Below the pieces are notes generated by a model. It was not told the origin of the DNA. It did not search any database and was given only the letters and a program-made list of their open reading frames with translations. 64,000 bases of DNA from positions 62,001-126,000 of the forward strand of contig CAWDBL010000007.1 of NCBI GenBank assembly GCA_963800505.1, written 5' to 3'. The stretch is from Fodinibacter sp963800505. Lineage in GTDB: Bacteria > Actinomycetota > Actinomycetes > Actinomycetales > Dermatophilaceae. Positions 16,295 to 24,730 of the stretch are shown here, piece after piece. Numbering within the stretch: the stretch's first letter is position 1; every line of letters starts with the position of its first letter. Made by a program: the position numbers and the translations under genes.

Positions 16295-17107
16295 TTGATC
16301 TACTGGGTGTTGAAGACGGTCGTCCTGGGGCCGATCCTCCGCCTCCTCTTCCGGCCCTGGGTCGAGGGCGCCGAGCACATCCCCGAGACAGGGGGCGCGA
16401 TCTTCGCGAGCAACCACCTCTCGTTCTCCGACTCGATCTTCCTGCCGCTGGTCGTGCCGCGCCGGATGACGTTCCTCGCCAAGAGCGACTACTTCACCGG
16501 TGAGGGCATCAAGGGGCGGCTCACGGCGGCCTTCTTCAAGGGCGTCGGGCAGCTGCCGGTCGACCGCTCCGGCGGCCGGGCCAGCGAGGCCGCCCTGCGT
16601 TCCGGCCTGAAGGTGCTCGGCCGCGGCGAGCTGCTCGGCCTCTACCCCGAGGGCACCCGCAGCCCCGACGGCCGGCTCTACAAGGGCAAGACCGGCGTGG
16701 CGCGGATGGCGCTCGAGGCGGGCGTGCCCGTCATCCCGGTGGCGATGATCGACACCGACAAGGCGCAGCCGACCGGCACCAAGATCCCCAAGCTGATCCG
16801 CGTCGGGGTCAAGATCGGCACCCCTCTCGACTTCTCGCGCTACGAGGGCATGGAGGGTGACCGGTTCGTCCTGCGCTCGATCACCGACGAGATCATGTAC
16901 GCGCTGATGGAGCTGTCGGGCCAGGAGTACGTCGACATGTACGCCACGGCCATGAAGGACCGCATCGCCCGCGAGAAGAAGAGCAAGGCCAAGGAGGCCG
17001 CCGAGGCCGCCCAGCCGGGCCGGGCCGCGTCCGAGCTCGAGGACGCCCTCGACGGGCTCGACGACGACGACACCGGCGACGCCGGACCGCAGCGCCGCGC
17101 GAGCTGA
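16295..17107 (+). CDS. plsC: 1-acylglycerol-3-phosphate O-acyltransferase (PlsC family)
   Basis: A 270-residue membrane-associated acyltransferase that transfers an acyl chain to lysophosphatidate in phospholipid synthesis. The catalytic NHLSFSD motif holds H41 and D46. The substrate-binding LYPEGTRSPDG and the VPVIPVAM strand follow. The N-terminal WVLKTVVLGPILRLLF is an amphipathic or membrane anchor. The last 50 residues are charged and probably disordered. The TTG start is chosen because it gives the conserved (M)IYWVLK beginning. A GTG four codons on is the alternative. Mycobacterial Rv2182c occupies the matching place. The macS gene starts 13 nt after its stop. Confidence 0.9.
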   Translation: MIYWVLKTVVLGPILRLLFRPWVEGAEHIPETGGAIFASNHLSFSDSIFLPLVVPRRMTFLAKSDYFTGEGIKGRLTAAFFKGVGQLPVDRSGGRASEAALRSGLKVLGRGELLGLYPEGTRSPDGRLYKGKTGVARMALEAGVPVIPVAMIDTDKAQPTGTKIPKLIRVGVKIGTPLDFSRYEGMEGDRFVLRSITDEIMYALMELSGQEYVDMYATAMKDRIAREKKSKAKEAAEAAQPGRAASELEDALDGLDDDDTGDAGPQRRAS

Positions 17108-17119
17108 CGGCTGCCGGGC

Positions 17120-18349
17120 ATGGGGGTGCTCGGCCCGCGCTCGGAGCGCACCGGCCGGCGGGAGCCGGTGGTGGTCGAGTCCTTCCACCGCGGCCTCGAC
17201 GTCTTCCGCCCGCTCGCGGCGCTGTATGCCGCGGTGCTGGCCTGGGAGCGGCACGACACCATGGTGCGGGCCTGGGTGGCGGCGCTGGTGCTCGGCGTGA
17301 TGTTCGCCTGGTCGGTCGGGCTGCTGTTCTACCGCCGGCGCACCGTGCGGGTCGTGGTCATCGAGGTGGCCATCGCTGCCTCCGGCATCCTGGCGACGAT
17401 GCTCGCCGAGACGCCCGAGGCGATCGCCGCGGGGCAGTTCACCATTCCCACCATCTGGGCCGCGGGCTCGGTGGCCGGGGGAGCCGTCGTGGCCGGGGCC
17501 CGGGGCGGGCTGGTGGCCGCTGCCGTGATCGTGGCCGCCGACCTGGTCGAGGTCGGTGGCAGCCCCACCCAGGCCACCGTGCACAACATCGTGCTGCTCG
17601 TGCTGCTCGGAGGCCTGGTCGGGCTCGCGGTCGACCTCGCCCGCACCGGGCTGGAGCGTGAGGAGCAGGTGCTGCTCGAGCGCGAGCGGCTGCACGAGCG
17701 CGAGCGCATCGCGCGGGTCGTGCACGACGGCGTGCTCCAGTCGCTGGCCTTCATCCACCGCCGCGGCGAGGAGATCGGTGGCGAGAGCGCGCAGCTGGCC
17801 GTCATCGCCGCGGAGCAGGAGCGATCCCTGCGCCGCTTCGTCTCCGGCACCGGTGCGCCCGACGGCCTGGCCGACGTGGCCGACCTGCGCGGCGGCGACG
17901 GCGCGGAGGTCGACCTGCGGGTGCTGCTCACCGCGCGCGAGCGACCCGACGTCGGGGTGGCGGTTCCGGCCGACCCGGTGCTCGTCGACCGGAGCGTCGC
18001 CACGGAGGTCGACGCCGCGGTCGCGGCGGCGCTCGACAACGTCGAGCGGCACGCCGGGCCCGACGCCCACGCCTGGCTGCTGCTCGAGGGCGACGCCCGG
18101 GGCATCGAGCTCACCATCCGCGACAACGGCGCCGGCGCCGACCTGGCTGACCTGCTCGACGCCACACGGCGCGGCCGGATGGGCGTGAGCGCCTCCATCC
18201 GCGGCCGGGTCGAGGACCTGGGCGGTACGGTCACCTGGTCGACCCGCCCCGGTGGCGGCTGCGTGGTGCGGATGACCGTGCCGCGCACCGGCCCGGCCCC
18301 GCCGACCCCGGTGCCGGCCCGCCCCCAGCCCACCCGGGAGCCACGATGA
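17120..18349 (+). CDS. macS: MacS-family membrane sensor histidine kinase
   Basis: A 409-residue sensor kinase. Residues about 20-175 form five or six membrane helices, the MacS-type sensor (DUF5931). A short coiled segment (REEQVLLERERLHERERIARVV) leads to the HisKA_3 phospho-acceptor H202 in VVHDGVLQS. The HATPase domain shows ALDNVERHA (N box), DNGAGAD (G1) and GRMGVSASI, then GGTVTWSTRPGGG. It forms an operon with macR by a 4-nt ATGA overlap. In Streptomyces the MacRS pair affects development and antibiotic output. The signal here is unknown. Confidence 0.9.
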   Translation: MGVLGPRSERTGRREPVVVESFHRGLDVFRPLAALYAAVLAWERHDTMVRAWVAALVLGVMFAWSVGLLFYRRRTVRVVVIEVAIAASGILATMLAETPEAIAAGQFTIPTIWAAGSVAGGAVVAGARGGLVAAAVIVAADLVEVGGSPTQATVHNIVLLVLLGGLVGLAVDLARTGLEREEQVLLERERLHERERIARVVHDGVLQSLAFIHRRGEEIGGESAQLAVIAAEQERSLRRFVSGTGAPDGLADVADLRGGDGAEVDLRVLLTARERPDVGVAVPADPVLVDRSVATEVDAAVAAALDNVERHAGPDAHAWLLLEGDARGIELTIRDNGAGADLADLLDATRRGRMGVSASIRGRVEDLGGTVTWSTRPGGGCVVRMTVPRTGPAPPTPVPARPQPTREPR

Positions 18350-19101
18350 CCCACCCGAGCCGGCCCGACGGCATCCCGGCGGATGCCGGCGCGGGCGCTG
18401 CCGAGGACGCCGCCCCCACGGTGCTCGTCGCCGACGACCACCCGCTGTGGCTCTCCGCCCTCGAGCGCGACCTCACGAGCAACGGTCTGACCGTCGTGGC
18501 CACGGCCGCCGACGGGCCCGCCACGGTGCGCCGGGCCCGGGCCACCCGCCCCGACGTGCTGGTGCTCGACCTCAACCTGCCCGGGATGCGCGGCGACGAG
18601 GTGTGCCGGGCCCTGGGCGACCTGCCGACCCGGGTGCTCATCCTGTCGGCGAGCGGCGAGCAGCAGGACGTGCTCGCCGCGATCAAGGCCGGCGCCACCG
18701 GCTACCTGGTCAAGTCGGCGTCGGCCGCCGAGATCGTGGATGCCGTGCGCGCCACCGCCCGCGGTGAGGCGGTGTTCACCCCGGGGCTGGCCGGGCTCGT
18801 GCTGGGGGAGTTCCGGCGGATGGCCGGCGAGCCGGAGACGCAGGCGACGGAGGCGGCATCCGGGGCCCGCCGGCCGATCCCCGAGCTCACCGCGCGCGAG
18901 ACCGAGGTGCTGCGCCTGGTGGCCACCGGCATGAGCTACAAGGAGATCGCCGCCGAGCTGTTCCTCTCGCACCGCACCGTGCAGAACCACGTGCAGAACA
19001 CCCTGGGCAAGCTGCACCTGCACAACCGGGTCGAGCTGGTGCGCTTCGCCCTGGCGCACGGGCTCGAGGACGACGACGGCACCGGCGCTGGCCCCGGCTG
19101 A
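18346..19101 (+). CDS. macR: NarL/LuxR-type response regulator (MacR-like)
   Basis: A 251-residue cytosolic regulator. The receiver domain holds ADDHPL (acidic pocket), phospho-acceptor D75 in VLVLDLNLPG, the SASG Thr/Ser position and K in YLVKSAS. The C-terminal LuxR helix-turn-helix runs from ELTARETEVLRLVATG through YKEIAAELFLSHRTVQNHVQNTLGKL. The 24-residue N-terminal extension is low complexity. It is the partner of the overlapping macS kinase gene. A strong inverted repeat follows directly after the stop. Confidence 0.92.
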   Translation: MTHPSRPDGIPADAGAGAAEDAAPTVLVADDHPLWLSALERDLTSNGLTVVATAADGPATVRRARATRPDVLVLDLNLPGMRGDEVCRALGDLPTRVLILSASGEQQDVLAAIKAGATGYLVKSASAAEIVDAVRATARGEAVFTPGLAGLVLGEFRRMAGEPETQATEAASGARRPIPELTARETEVLRLVATGMSYKEIAAELFLSHRTVQNHVQNTLGKLHLHNRVELVRFALAHGLEDDDGTGAGPG

Positions 19102-19181
19102 CCCCGACTTTCCCTACGAGCAGCCGCGTCATCCGGGGTCCGCGCGGCGTGTTGCCCGGCTGCTGAGCTACAAAGTCGGGG
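19102..19181. terminator. Two-part inverted repeat after macR
   Basis: CCCCGACTTT pairs exactly with AAAGTCGGGG, and inside these AGCAGCCG pairs exactly with CGGCTGCT; the 7-nt spacers between do not pair. The structure begins one base after the macR stop and ends 82 nt before the aroG start. It is most simply a terminator for macSR. A role in aroG leader control is less likely because the aroG -10 box is downstream of it. Confidence 0.6.
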
Positions 19182-19248
19182 AGGAGCGGGAGGGGGCACC
19201 CGGCATACCGGCATACGGGCCGTCCCGGGTGCCTGATGGTGCGGGACC

Positions 19249-19254
19249 TATCCT
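19249..19254 (+). promoter_or_regulatory. -10 box TATCCT of aroG, leaderless transcript
   Basis: TATCCT ends 8 nt before the GTG chosen for aroG. This placement favours the GTG over an ATG 27 nt upstream, which would lie before the transcription start. Confidence 0.55.
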
Positions 19255-19262
19255 TGACCCTC

Positions 19263-20615
19263 GTGAGCACGACCACCGATCCCGACCCCCGCCAGCGGCT
19301 CGCCGCCGGTGCCGAGCTGCCGGCCGCCCAGCAGCCGGTCTGGCCCGACCGGGCCGCCCTCGACGCGGCCGTGGCCACGCTCGCCAGCTACCCGCCGCTG
19401 GTGTTCGCCGGGGAGTGCGACGTGCTGCGCGACCGCCTCGCAGCGGTCTCGCGGGGTGAGGCGTTCGTGCTGCAGGGCGGCGACTGCGCCGAGACCTTCG
19501 CGTCGGCGACGGCCGACAACATCCGCGACCGGGTCAAGACCATCCTGCAGATGGCGGCCGTGCTCACCTACGGCGCGTCGGTGCCGGTGGTCAAGGTCGG
19601 CCGGATGGCCGGGCAGTACGCCAAGCCGCGCTCGAGCAACGACGAGACCCGCGAGGGCGTGACCCTGCCGGCCTACCGCGGCGACATGGTCAACGACTTC
19701 GAGTTCACCCTCGGCTCCCGCACCCCTGACCCGCAGCGCCTGGTGCACGCCTACCACGCGAGCAGCGCCACCCTGAACCTCGTGCGCGCGTTCACCACCG
19801 GTGGCTTCGCCGACCTGCGGCACGTGCACGACTGGAACAAGGGCTTCATCGCCAACTCCGCCAACGTGCGCTACGAGCGCCTGGCCAAGGACATCGACAA
19901 GGCGATGAAGTTCATGCGCGCCTGCGGCGCCGACTTCGAGGCGATGCGCGCCACCGAGTTCTTCTCCGCGCACGAGGCGCTCGTGCTCGACTACGAGCGC
20001 CCGATGACCCGCATCGACTCGCGCACCGGCGACCTCTACGACACCTCCGGCCACTTCGTGTGGGTGGGGGAGCGCACCCGCGACCTCGACGGCGCACACA
20101 TCGACTTCGTCGCAGCCGTGCGAAACCCGGTGGGCGTCAAGGTCTCTGCCAACGCCGACACCGACGACCTGCTGCGCATCATCGACAAGGTCGACCCCGA
20201 GCGCGAGCCCGGCCGGCTGACCTTCATCACCCGGATGGGCTCCGGCCGCATCCGCGAGGCGCTGCCGACCATCGTCGAGAAGGTCACGGCATCCGGTGCG
20301 CCGGTCACCTGGGTGTGCGACCCGATGCACGGCAACACCTACGAGTCGGCCTCGGGCTACAAGACCCGCGACTTCGACGACGTCGTCGAGGAGGTCGAGG
20401 GCTTCTTCGAGGTGCACCGCGCCCTCGGCACCGTGCCCGGTGGCATCCACGTCGAGCTGACCGGCAACGACGTCACCGAGTGCGTGGGCGGCTCCGAGAA
20501 GATCCTCGACGCCGACCTCAACCTGCGCTACGAGTCGGTGTGCGACCCGCGGCTGAACCACCAGCAGAGCCTGGAGCTGGCGTTCCTCGTCGCCGAGATG
20601 CTCAACGAGGACTGA
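19263..20615 (+). CDS. aroG: Class II 3-deoxy-7-phosphoheptulonate (DAHP) synthase
   Basis: A 450-residue enzyme that condenses phosphoenolpyruvate and erythrose 4-phosphate, the first step of the shikimate pathway. It is of the plant-like class II form used by actinobacteria. Visible hallmarks are FVLQGGDCAETF (metal Cys), KVGRMAGQYAKPRS, the RGDMVN region, GHFVWVGERTR, TWVCDPMHGNT (metal His) and GIHVELTGNDVTEC with the Glu and Asp ligands. Mycobacterial AroG (Rv2178c) lies in the same block. The start is chosen by the -10 box; an upstream ATG would add nine residues. It is the first gene before a threonine aldolase-like gene 4 nt on. Confidence 0.95.
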   Translation: MSTTTDPDPRQRLAAGAELPAAQQPVWPDRAALDAAVATLASYPPLVFAGECDVLRDRLAAVSRGEAFVLQGGDCAETFASATADNIRDRVKTILQMAAVLTYGASVPVVKVGRMAGQYAKPRSSNDETREGVTLPAYRGDMVNDFEFTLGSRTPDPQRLVHAYHASSATLNLVRAFTTGGFADLRHVHDWNKGFIANSANVRYERLAKDIDKAMKFMRACGADFEAMRATEFFSAHEALVLDYERPMTRIDSRTGDLYDTSGHFVWVGERTRDLDGAHIDFVAAVRNPVGVKVSANADTDDLLRIIDKVDPEREPGRLTFITRMGSGRIREALPTIVEKVTASGAPVTWVCDPMHGNTYESASGYKTRDFDDVVEEVEGFFEVHRALGTVPGGIHVELTGNDVTECVGGSEKILDADLNLRYESVCDPRLNHQQSLELAFLVAEMLNED

Positions 20616-20619
20616 CCCG

Positions 20620-21663
20620 GTGCTCGCCGACCTGCTGTCCGACACCCTGACCGCCCCGAGCGCCGCGATGCGCGACGCGATGGCGCACGCCCCCGTCGGC
20701 GACGACGTGTTCGGCGAGGACCCGACGGTGCGGGCGCTCGAGGAGCGCGTCGCCGACCTGCTCGGGCACGAGGCCGGGCTGTTCTCACCGTCGGGCTCGC
20801 TGGCCAACCAGCTCGGCCTGCGGCTGCACGTCGGCCCGGGCCAGGAGCTGGTCGCCGACCAGCAGGCGCACGTGCTGCGGGCCGAGATGGGCGCCGGCGC
20901 GGTGTTCTCGGGCATCACCAGCCGCTCGTGGCCCAGCGAGCGCGGCCTGCTCGACCCTGCCGGGCCGCTGTCGCTGGTCACCACCGGGGTCGGGCCGTAC
21001 CAGGTCGAGACGGCGCTCGTCGTGCTCGAGAACACCCACAACTTCGGCGGGGGAACGGTGCAGCCGATCGGCGCCATCCGCGAGGTGCGCGCCGCCACCT
21101 CGGCCGTCGGGGTCGCGATGCACCTCGACGGTGCGCGTCTGTGGAACGCCCACGTGGCCTCCGGGGTGTCGCTGCGCGACTACGGCACCGAGTTCGACAC
21201 CGTCAGCGTGTGCCTCTCCAAGGGGCTCGGCGCACCGGTCGGCTCGGTGCTCGTCGGCTCGGCCGAGCAGATGGCCGCGGCCCGCATCTGGCGCAAGCGC
21301 TACGGCGCCGGCATGCGCCAGGTCGGCATCCTCGCTGCCGCCGGGCTGTACGCCCTCGAGCACAACATCGAGCGGCTCGCCGACGACCACGCGCGCGCGG
21401 CGCGCTTCGCCGCGGCGTGCGCCGAGGCGGCACCGTCCGCCATCGATGCGGCCACCGTCGAGACCAACATCGTCGTGCTCGACGTGGGCGCAGCGGGTTG
21501 GGGCGCACCGGAGTTCGTCGCAGCGCTGCTCGAGCACGGTGTGCGCACGTATGCCGTGGGGCCCGGTCGGGTGCGCGCGGTGTGGCACCTCGACGTCGAC
21601 GACGCCGGCACGGATGCCGCGGTCGACGCCGCCACGGCGCTGCTGCGCTCGCGCGCAGCCTGA
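20620..21663 (+). CDS. PLP-dependent threonine aldolase-like lyase
   Basis: A 347-residue fold-type I PLP enzyme of the beta-eliminating lyase/low-specificity threonine aldolase family, which splits L-threonine or L-allo-threonine to glycine and acetaldehyde. The N-terminal LLSDTLTAPSAAMRDAM with DDVFGEDPTV is typical, HLDGARLWNA carries the PLP-ring Asp and Arg, and SVCLSKGLGAPVGS holds the Schiff-base Lys. The GTG starts 4 nt after the aroG stop, so it is co-transcribed; a metabolic link is not evident. A hairpin terminator follows in the convergent gap. Confidence 0.9.
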   Translation: MLADLLSDTLTAPSAAMRDAMAHAPVGDDVFGEDPTVRALEERVADLLGHEAGLFSPSGSLANQLGLRLHVGPGQELVADQQAHVLRAEMGAGAVFSGITSRSWPSERGLLDPAGPLSLVTTGVGPYQVETALVVLENTHNFGGGTVQPIGAIREVRAATSAVGVAMHLDGARLWNAHVASGVSLRDYGTEFDTVSVCLSKGLGAPVGSVLVGSAEQMAAARIWRKRYGAGMRQVGILAAAGLYALEHNIERLADDHARAARFAAACAEAAPSAIDAATVETNIVVLDVGAAGWGAPEFVAALLEHGVRTYAVGPGRVRAVWHLDVDDAGTDAAVDAATALLRSRAA

Positions 21664-21712
21664 GTCCCACACCGCAACCCCGACAGGGGCTGCGACCGCG
21701 AGTGCTCCTGGT

Positions 21713-21783
21713 GACATGCAGTCGCCAGCCTGAGCCGCGGGCGCCACGCTCGAGCACCGGCCGGCAGGCTCCGACTGCATGTC
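21713..21783. terminator. Stem-loop between convergent aldolase and transporter genes
   Basis: GACATGCAGTCG pairs exactly with CGACTGCATGTC, and inside that AGCCTG pairs with CAGGCT, around a 32-nt loop. It lies 50 nt after the aldolase stop and 31 nt after the transporter stop. It probably terminates both. Confidence 0.7.
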
Positions 21784-21813
21784 GGGGGAGTCGCTCCGAC
21801 GGGCGAGCCCGCG

Positions 21814-22734
21814 CTACACGTCGTGGTGCAGCGCCTCGACCGGTGGCTCGTCGGCCGCTGAGGCCCCGGGGTCGCGAGGGGTCGACCGCAGCTCGACGAG
21901 GTACATCGCCGCCACGACGAGGGCGCCGCCGACCAGCATCCGGGCGGTGAGGCTCTCACCCCCCAGGGTCACGGCGAACAACGCCGCGAACACCGGCTCG
22001 AGCGCCATGACGATGGCGGCCCGGGTGGCGGTGAGGTACGACTGCGCCCAGGTCTGCGCCCACAGGGCCAGGGCACCGGCGACCAGCGCCATGTACAGCA
22101 GTGACGCCCACTGGCCGCCGTCGGCGGGGAGGGTGAGCCCGTCGGGCACGGCCACGACTGCCGCCACCAGGGTGATCACCCCCGCCTGCACCGTGGCGAG
22201 CCCTACAGCGGCACCGGGTGTCGACCAGCGTCCCAGCGCCACGATGTGCCCGGCGTACAGCAGCGCCGCGAGCAGCGTGAGCGCCTCGCCGATGCCCACC
22301 GAGAACCCCTGCAGCGACAGCAGCGCCAGCCCGAGCGTGGCCAGACCCACCGCGAACCAGGTGACCTTGCCGATCCGGTCGTGCAGCAGCACCGCGCCGA
22401 GCACGGGGGTCAGCACGACGTAGGTGCCGGTGATGAAGCCCGACACCGACGCGTCGGTGTGCGCCAGGCCGGTCGTCTGCAGCACCTGCGCCACGCCGTA
22501 GAGCAGGCCGAGCACCACACCCACCCGCAGCTCGCGCCGGGTGAGCGCGAGTGTCTGGCGCCGGAACAGCACGAACATCACCACGGCGGCGATGCCGAAC
22601 CGCACCGCGAGGAAGTCGGCCGGCGGCACGTGCTCGACGAGGTCGTGGATCAGGAAGAACGTCGAGCCCCAGACCGCCGTGACGGAGACGAGCAGGAGCG
22701 TGGCGAGCCGGGCGTGCCCGGTCGGGGCGGCCAC
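21814..22734 (-). CDS. EamA/DMT-superfamily transporter
   Basis: A 306-residue inner-membrane protein with ten hydrophobic helices in two EamA repeats. Repeat one has LLLVSVTAVWGSTFFLIHD and DFLAVRFGIAAVVMF, and repeat two has LTLLAALLYAGHIVALGRW and ALWAQTWAQSYLTATRAAIVMALEPVFAALFA, the signature of the second half. Members export amino acids or metabolites, but the substrate is not readable. The GTG start lies 8 nt after the stop of the kinase gene on the same strand, so it is probably the second gene of that transcript, although no clear ribosome site is seen. Confidence 0.88.
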   Translation of the reverse strand: MAAPTGHARLATLLLVSVTAVWGSTFFLIHDLVEHVPPADFLAVRFGIAAVVMFVLFRRQTLALTRRELRVGVVLGLLYGVAQVLQTTGLAHTDASVSGFITGTYVVLTPVLGAVLLHDRIGKVTWFAVGLATLGLALLSLQGFSVGIGEALTLLAALLYAGHIVALGRWSTPGAAVGLATVQAGVITLVAAVVAVPDGLTLPADGGQWASLLYMALVAGALALWAQTWAQSYLTATRAAIVMALEPVFAALFAVTLGGESLTARMLVGGALVVAAMYLVELRSTPRDPGASAADEPPVEALHHDV

Positions 22735-22741
22735 GGCGCCG

Positions 22742-24679
22742 TCAGACGATCGTGATGGTGACGGTGCTGCCCTTGGGCGCCATGCTGCCGGCCGGGGGCG
22801 TCTGGGACCGCACGGTGTTGAAGAACCCGCCGAGCAGCTTCTCCACCTTGACCTCGAACCCGGCGGCCTCCAGCGCCGCGCGCGCCTGCTGCAGCTGCTC
22901 GGCGACGACGTTGGGCACGGCCACGAGCACCGGGCCCTTGGACACCACGAGGGTGACGGTGTCACCGCGGAAGGCGGTGCCGTCGCGCGGGCTCTGGCTG
23001 ATCACCGCGCCCTTGACCACCGTGTCGCTGTTCTGCTGCTGGGTGGCGTCGACCTTCAGCCCCAGCTCGCTCAGCTGGCGCTCGGCCCGGGTGGCGCTCT
23101 TGCCGGTGAGGTCGGGCACGTCGATCGGTCGGCGGCCCCGGCTGACGGTGAGCGCCACGGCGGTGCTCTTCTTCAGGCTCGCGCCGGGGCCGGGCTTTGC
23201 GGTGACCACCTGTCCCTCGGGAACCTTCTCGTCGTAGGCCTTGCTGACCTTGCCGACCCTGAGGTTGACGGACTTGATGCGGGCCGTGGCCTCGGCGAGC
23301 GTCATGCCGACCACGGGCGGCACGGCATACCGCTCCGGTCCCTTGGACACCACGAGCGCCACGGCGGCCCCGCGCCGCAGGGTGTCGCCGGGCCCGGGGT
23401 CGGCCGACACCACTACGCCCACTGGCACCGTCTCGCTGAACGCCTGCGACACCGTCGCGTCGAGCGCGGCCTCGCGAACGGCGCTCACTGCCTCGGCCTG
23501 GGTCTGTCCCTGCACCGAGGGCACGGTGGCCGTGGCGCCGGGCCCGACGATGAAGAACCACCCGGTCAGAGCGGCGATGAGCACGGATGCCGCGACGCCC
23601 GGCCACCAGCGGCGCCGGCGGCGGGGCGCGGTGCCGGGGACCACCCGGCCCTCGATCGGTGGCGGGGGCACGGTGATGGCCACCGTCTCGGAGCGCGGGC
23701 GGGTCGCCACCCCGCCGACGGTCGTCGCGGATGCCGCGCGCGCCCCCTGCACGGGGAAGGTGGCCGTCGAGGTCGGCTGGGCGGCGGCGACCGACGCGGC
23801 GCGCCCGGCCGGCCGGGCGTCGAGCTCGTCGAGGGACAGGGTGGCCCGGGCGTCGCGCACCAGCTCGAGGAACTGTGCGGCATCGGCCGGACGCTCGTCG
23901 GGGTCGCGGGCGGTGGCCACGGCCACGAGGTCGTCGAGCTCGGCGGGGAGCCCGGCCACCCGGCTCGAGGGGGTCGGAACCCCGCCGTGCACGTGCTGGT
24001 AGGCGACGTGGATGGCGGTGTCACCGGTGAACGCCTTGGTGCCGGTGAGCATCTCGAAGAGCATCAGCCCGGCGGCGTAGACGTCGCTGCGCGCGTCGGC
24101 GATGCCGCGCTCGACCTGCTCGGGTGCGAGGTAGGCGACGGTGCCCAGCAGCACGCCCTGGGTGCTCGTGACCGTCTGGCTGGTCACGGCGCGGGCCAGG
24201 CCGAAGTCGGCGACCTTGACCGTGCCGTTGTCGTTGAGGATGACGTTCTCGGGTTTGACGTCGCGGTGGATCAGGCCCTTGGCGTGCGCCTCGGCCAGGG
24301 CCTGCAACACCGGCTCGAGCACGTCGAGGGCGGCCCGGGGCGACAGCAGCCCCTCGTCACGCAGCACGTCGCGCAGGGTCTGGCCGGGCACGTACTCCAT
24401 CACCAGGAAGATGCAGCCGTCGTCCTCGCCCTGGTCGTAGACCGCCACCACGTTGGGGTGCGACAGCGACGCGCTCGAGCGGGCCTCACGACGGAAGCGG
24501 GTGACGAAGCTCTCGTCGTGGGTGAGGTGCTCGCGCATGACCTTGAGCGCGACCTCGCGGTCGAGGCGTTCGTCGACGGCCAGGTAGACCGTCGCCATCC
24601 CCCCGTCGGCGATCCGACGGAGCACGCGGTAGCGCCCGTCGAGGGTGCGCCCGAGAAGCGCGTCGCCGGTGGATGACAC
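22742..24679 (-). CDS. pknL: PknL-like Ser/Thr protein kinase with four PASTA repeats
   Basis: A 645-residue membrane kinase. Residues about 14-275 are the catalytic domain, with glycine loop RIADGGMATVY, K46 in VALKVM, IHRDVKPENV, DFGLARA and APEQVE. After a disordered juxtamembrane linker comes one membrane helix (VAASVLIAALTGWFFIVG) and four extracellular PASTA units, each starting with a V-P-x-(V/L) strand. The M. tuberculosis PknL lacks PASTA, so this form may sense muropeptides or lipid II more like PknB. The neighbouring HTH gene matches Rv2175c, a known PknL substrate. The GTG start is chosen because a TACACT -10 box precedes it by 6 nt, implying a leaderless message; an ATG 42 nt upstream would precede transcription. 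Confidence 0.92.
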   Translation of the reverse strand: MSSTGDALLGRTLDGRYRVLRRIADGGMATVYLAVDERLDREVALKVMREHLTHDESFVTRFRREARSSASLSHPNVVAVYDQGEDDGCIFLVMEYVPGQTLRDVLRDEGLLSPRAALDVLEPVLQALAEAHAKGLIHRDVKPENVILNDNGTVKVADFGLARAVTSQTVTSTQGVLLGTVAYLAPEQVERGIADARSDVYAAGLMLFEMLTGTKAFTGDTAIHVAYQHVHGGVPTPSSRVAGLPAELDDLVAVATARDPDERPADAAQFLELVRDARATLSLDELDARPAGRAASVAAAQPTSTATFPVQGARAASATTVGGVATRPRSETVAITVPPPPIEGRVVPGTAPRRRRRWWPGVAASVLIAALTGWFFIVGPGATATVPSVQGQTQAEAVSAVREAALDATVSQAFSETVPVGVVVSADPGPGDTLRRGAAVALVVSKGPERYAVPPVVGMTLAEATARIKSVNLRVGKVSKAYDEKVPEGQVVTAKPGPGASLKKSTAVALTVSRGRRPIDVPDLTGKSATRAERQLSELGLKVDATQQQNSDTVVKGAVISQSPRDGTAFRGDTVTLVVSKGPVLVAVPNVVAEQLQQARAALEAAGFEVKVEKLLGGFFNTVRSQTPPAGSMAPKGSTVTITIV

Positions 24680-24685
24680 CGTAGG

Positions 24686-24691
24686 AGTGTA
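24686..24691 (-). promoter_or_regulatory. -10 box TACACT of pknL, leaderless transcript
   Basis: On the minus strand TACACT is followed by CCTACG and then the GTG of pknL. The spacing fits transcription starting at the start codon. Confidence 0.5.
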
Positions 24692-24730
24692 CGTAGTTCC
24701 GGACACCGACCCGTCACCCACCGTCCGTGA

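Noticed and set aside
19182..19262. T-box or peptide attenuator for aroG
   Set aside because: The -10 box predicts a leaderless transcript, leaving no room for a leader; no aromatic codon run is seen.
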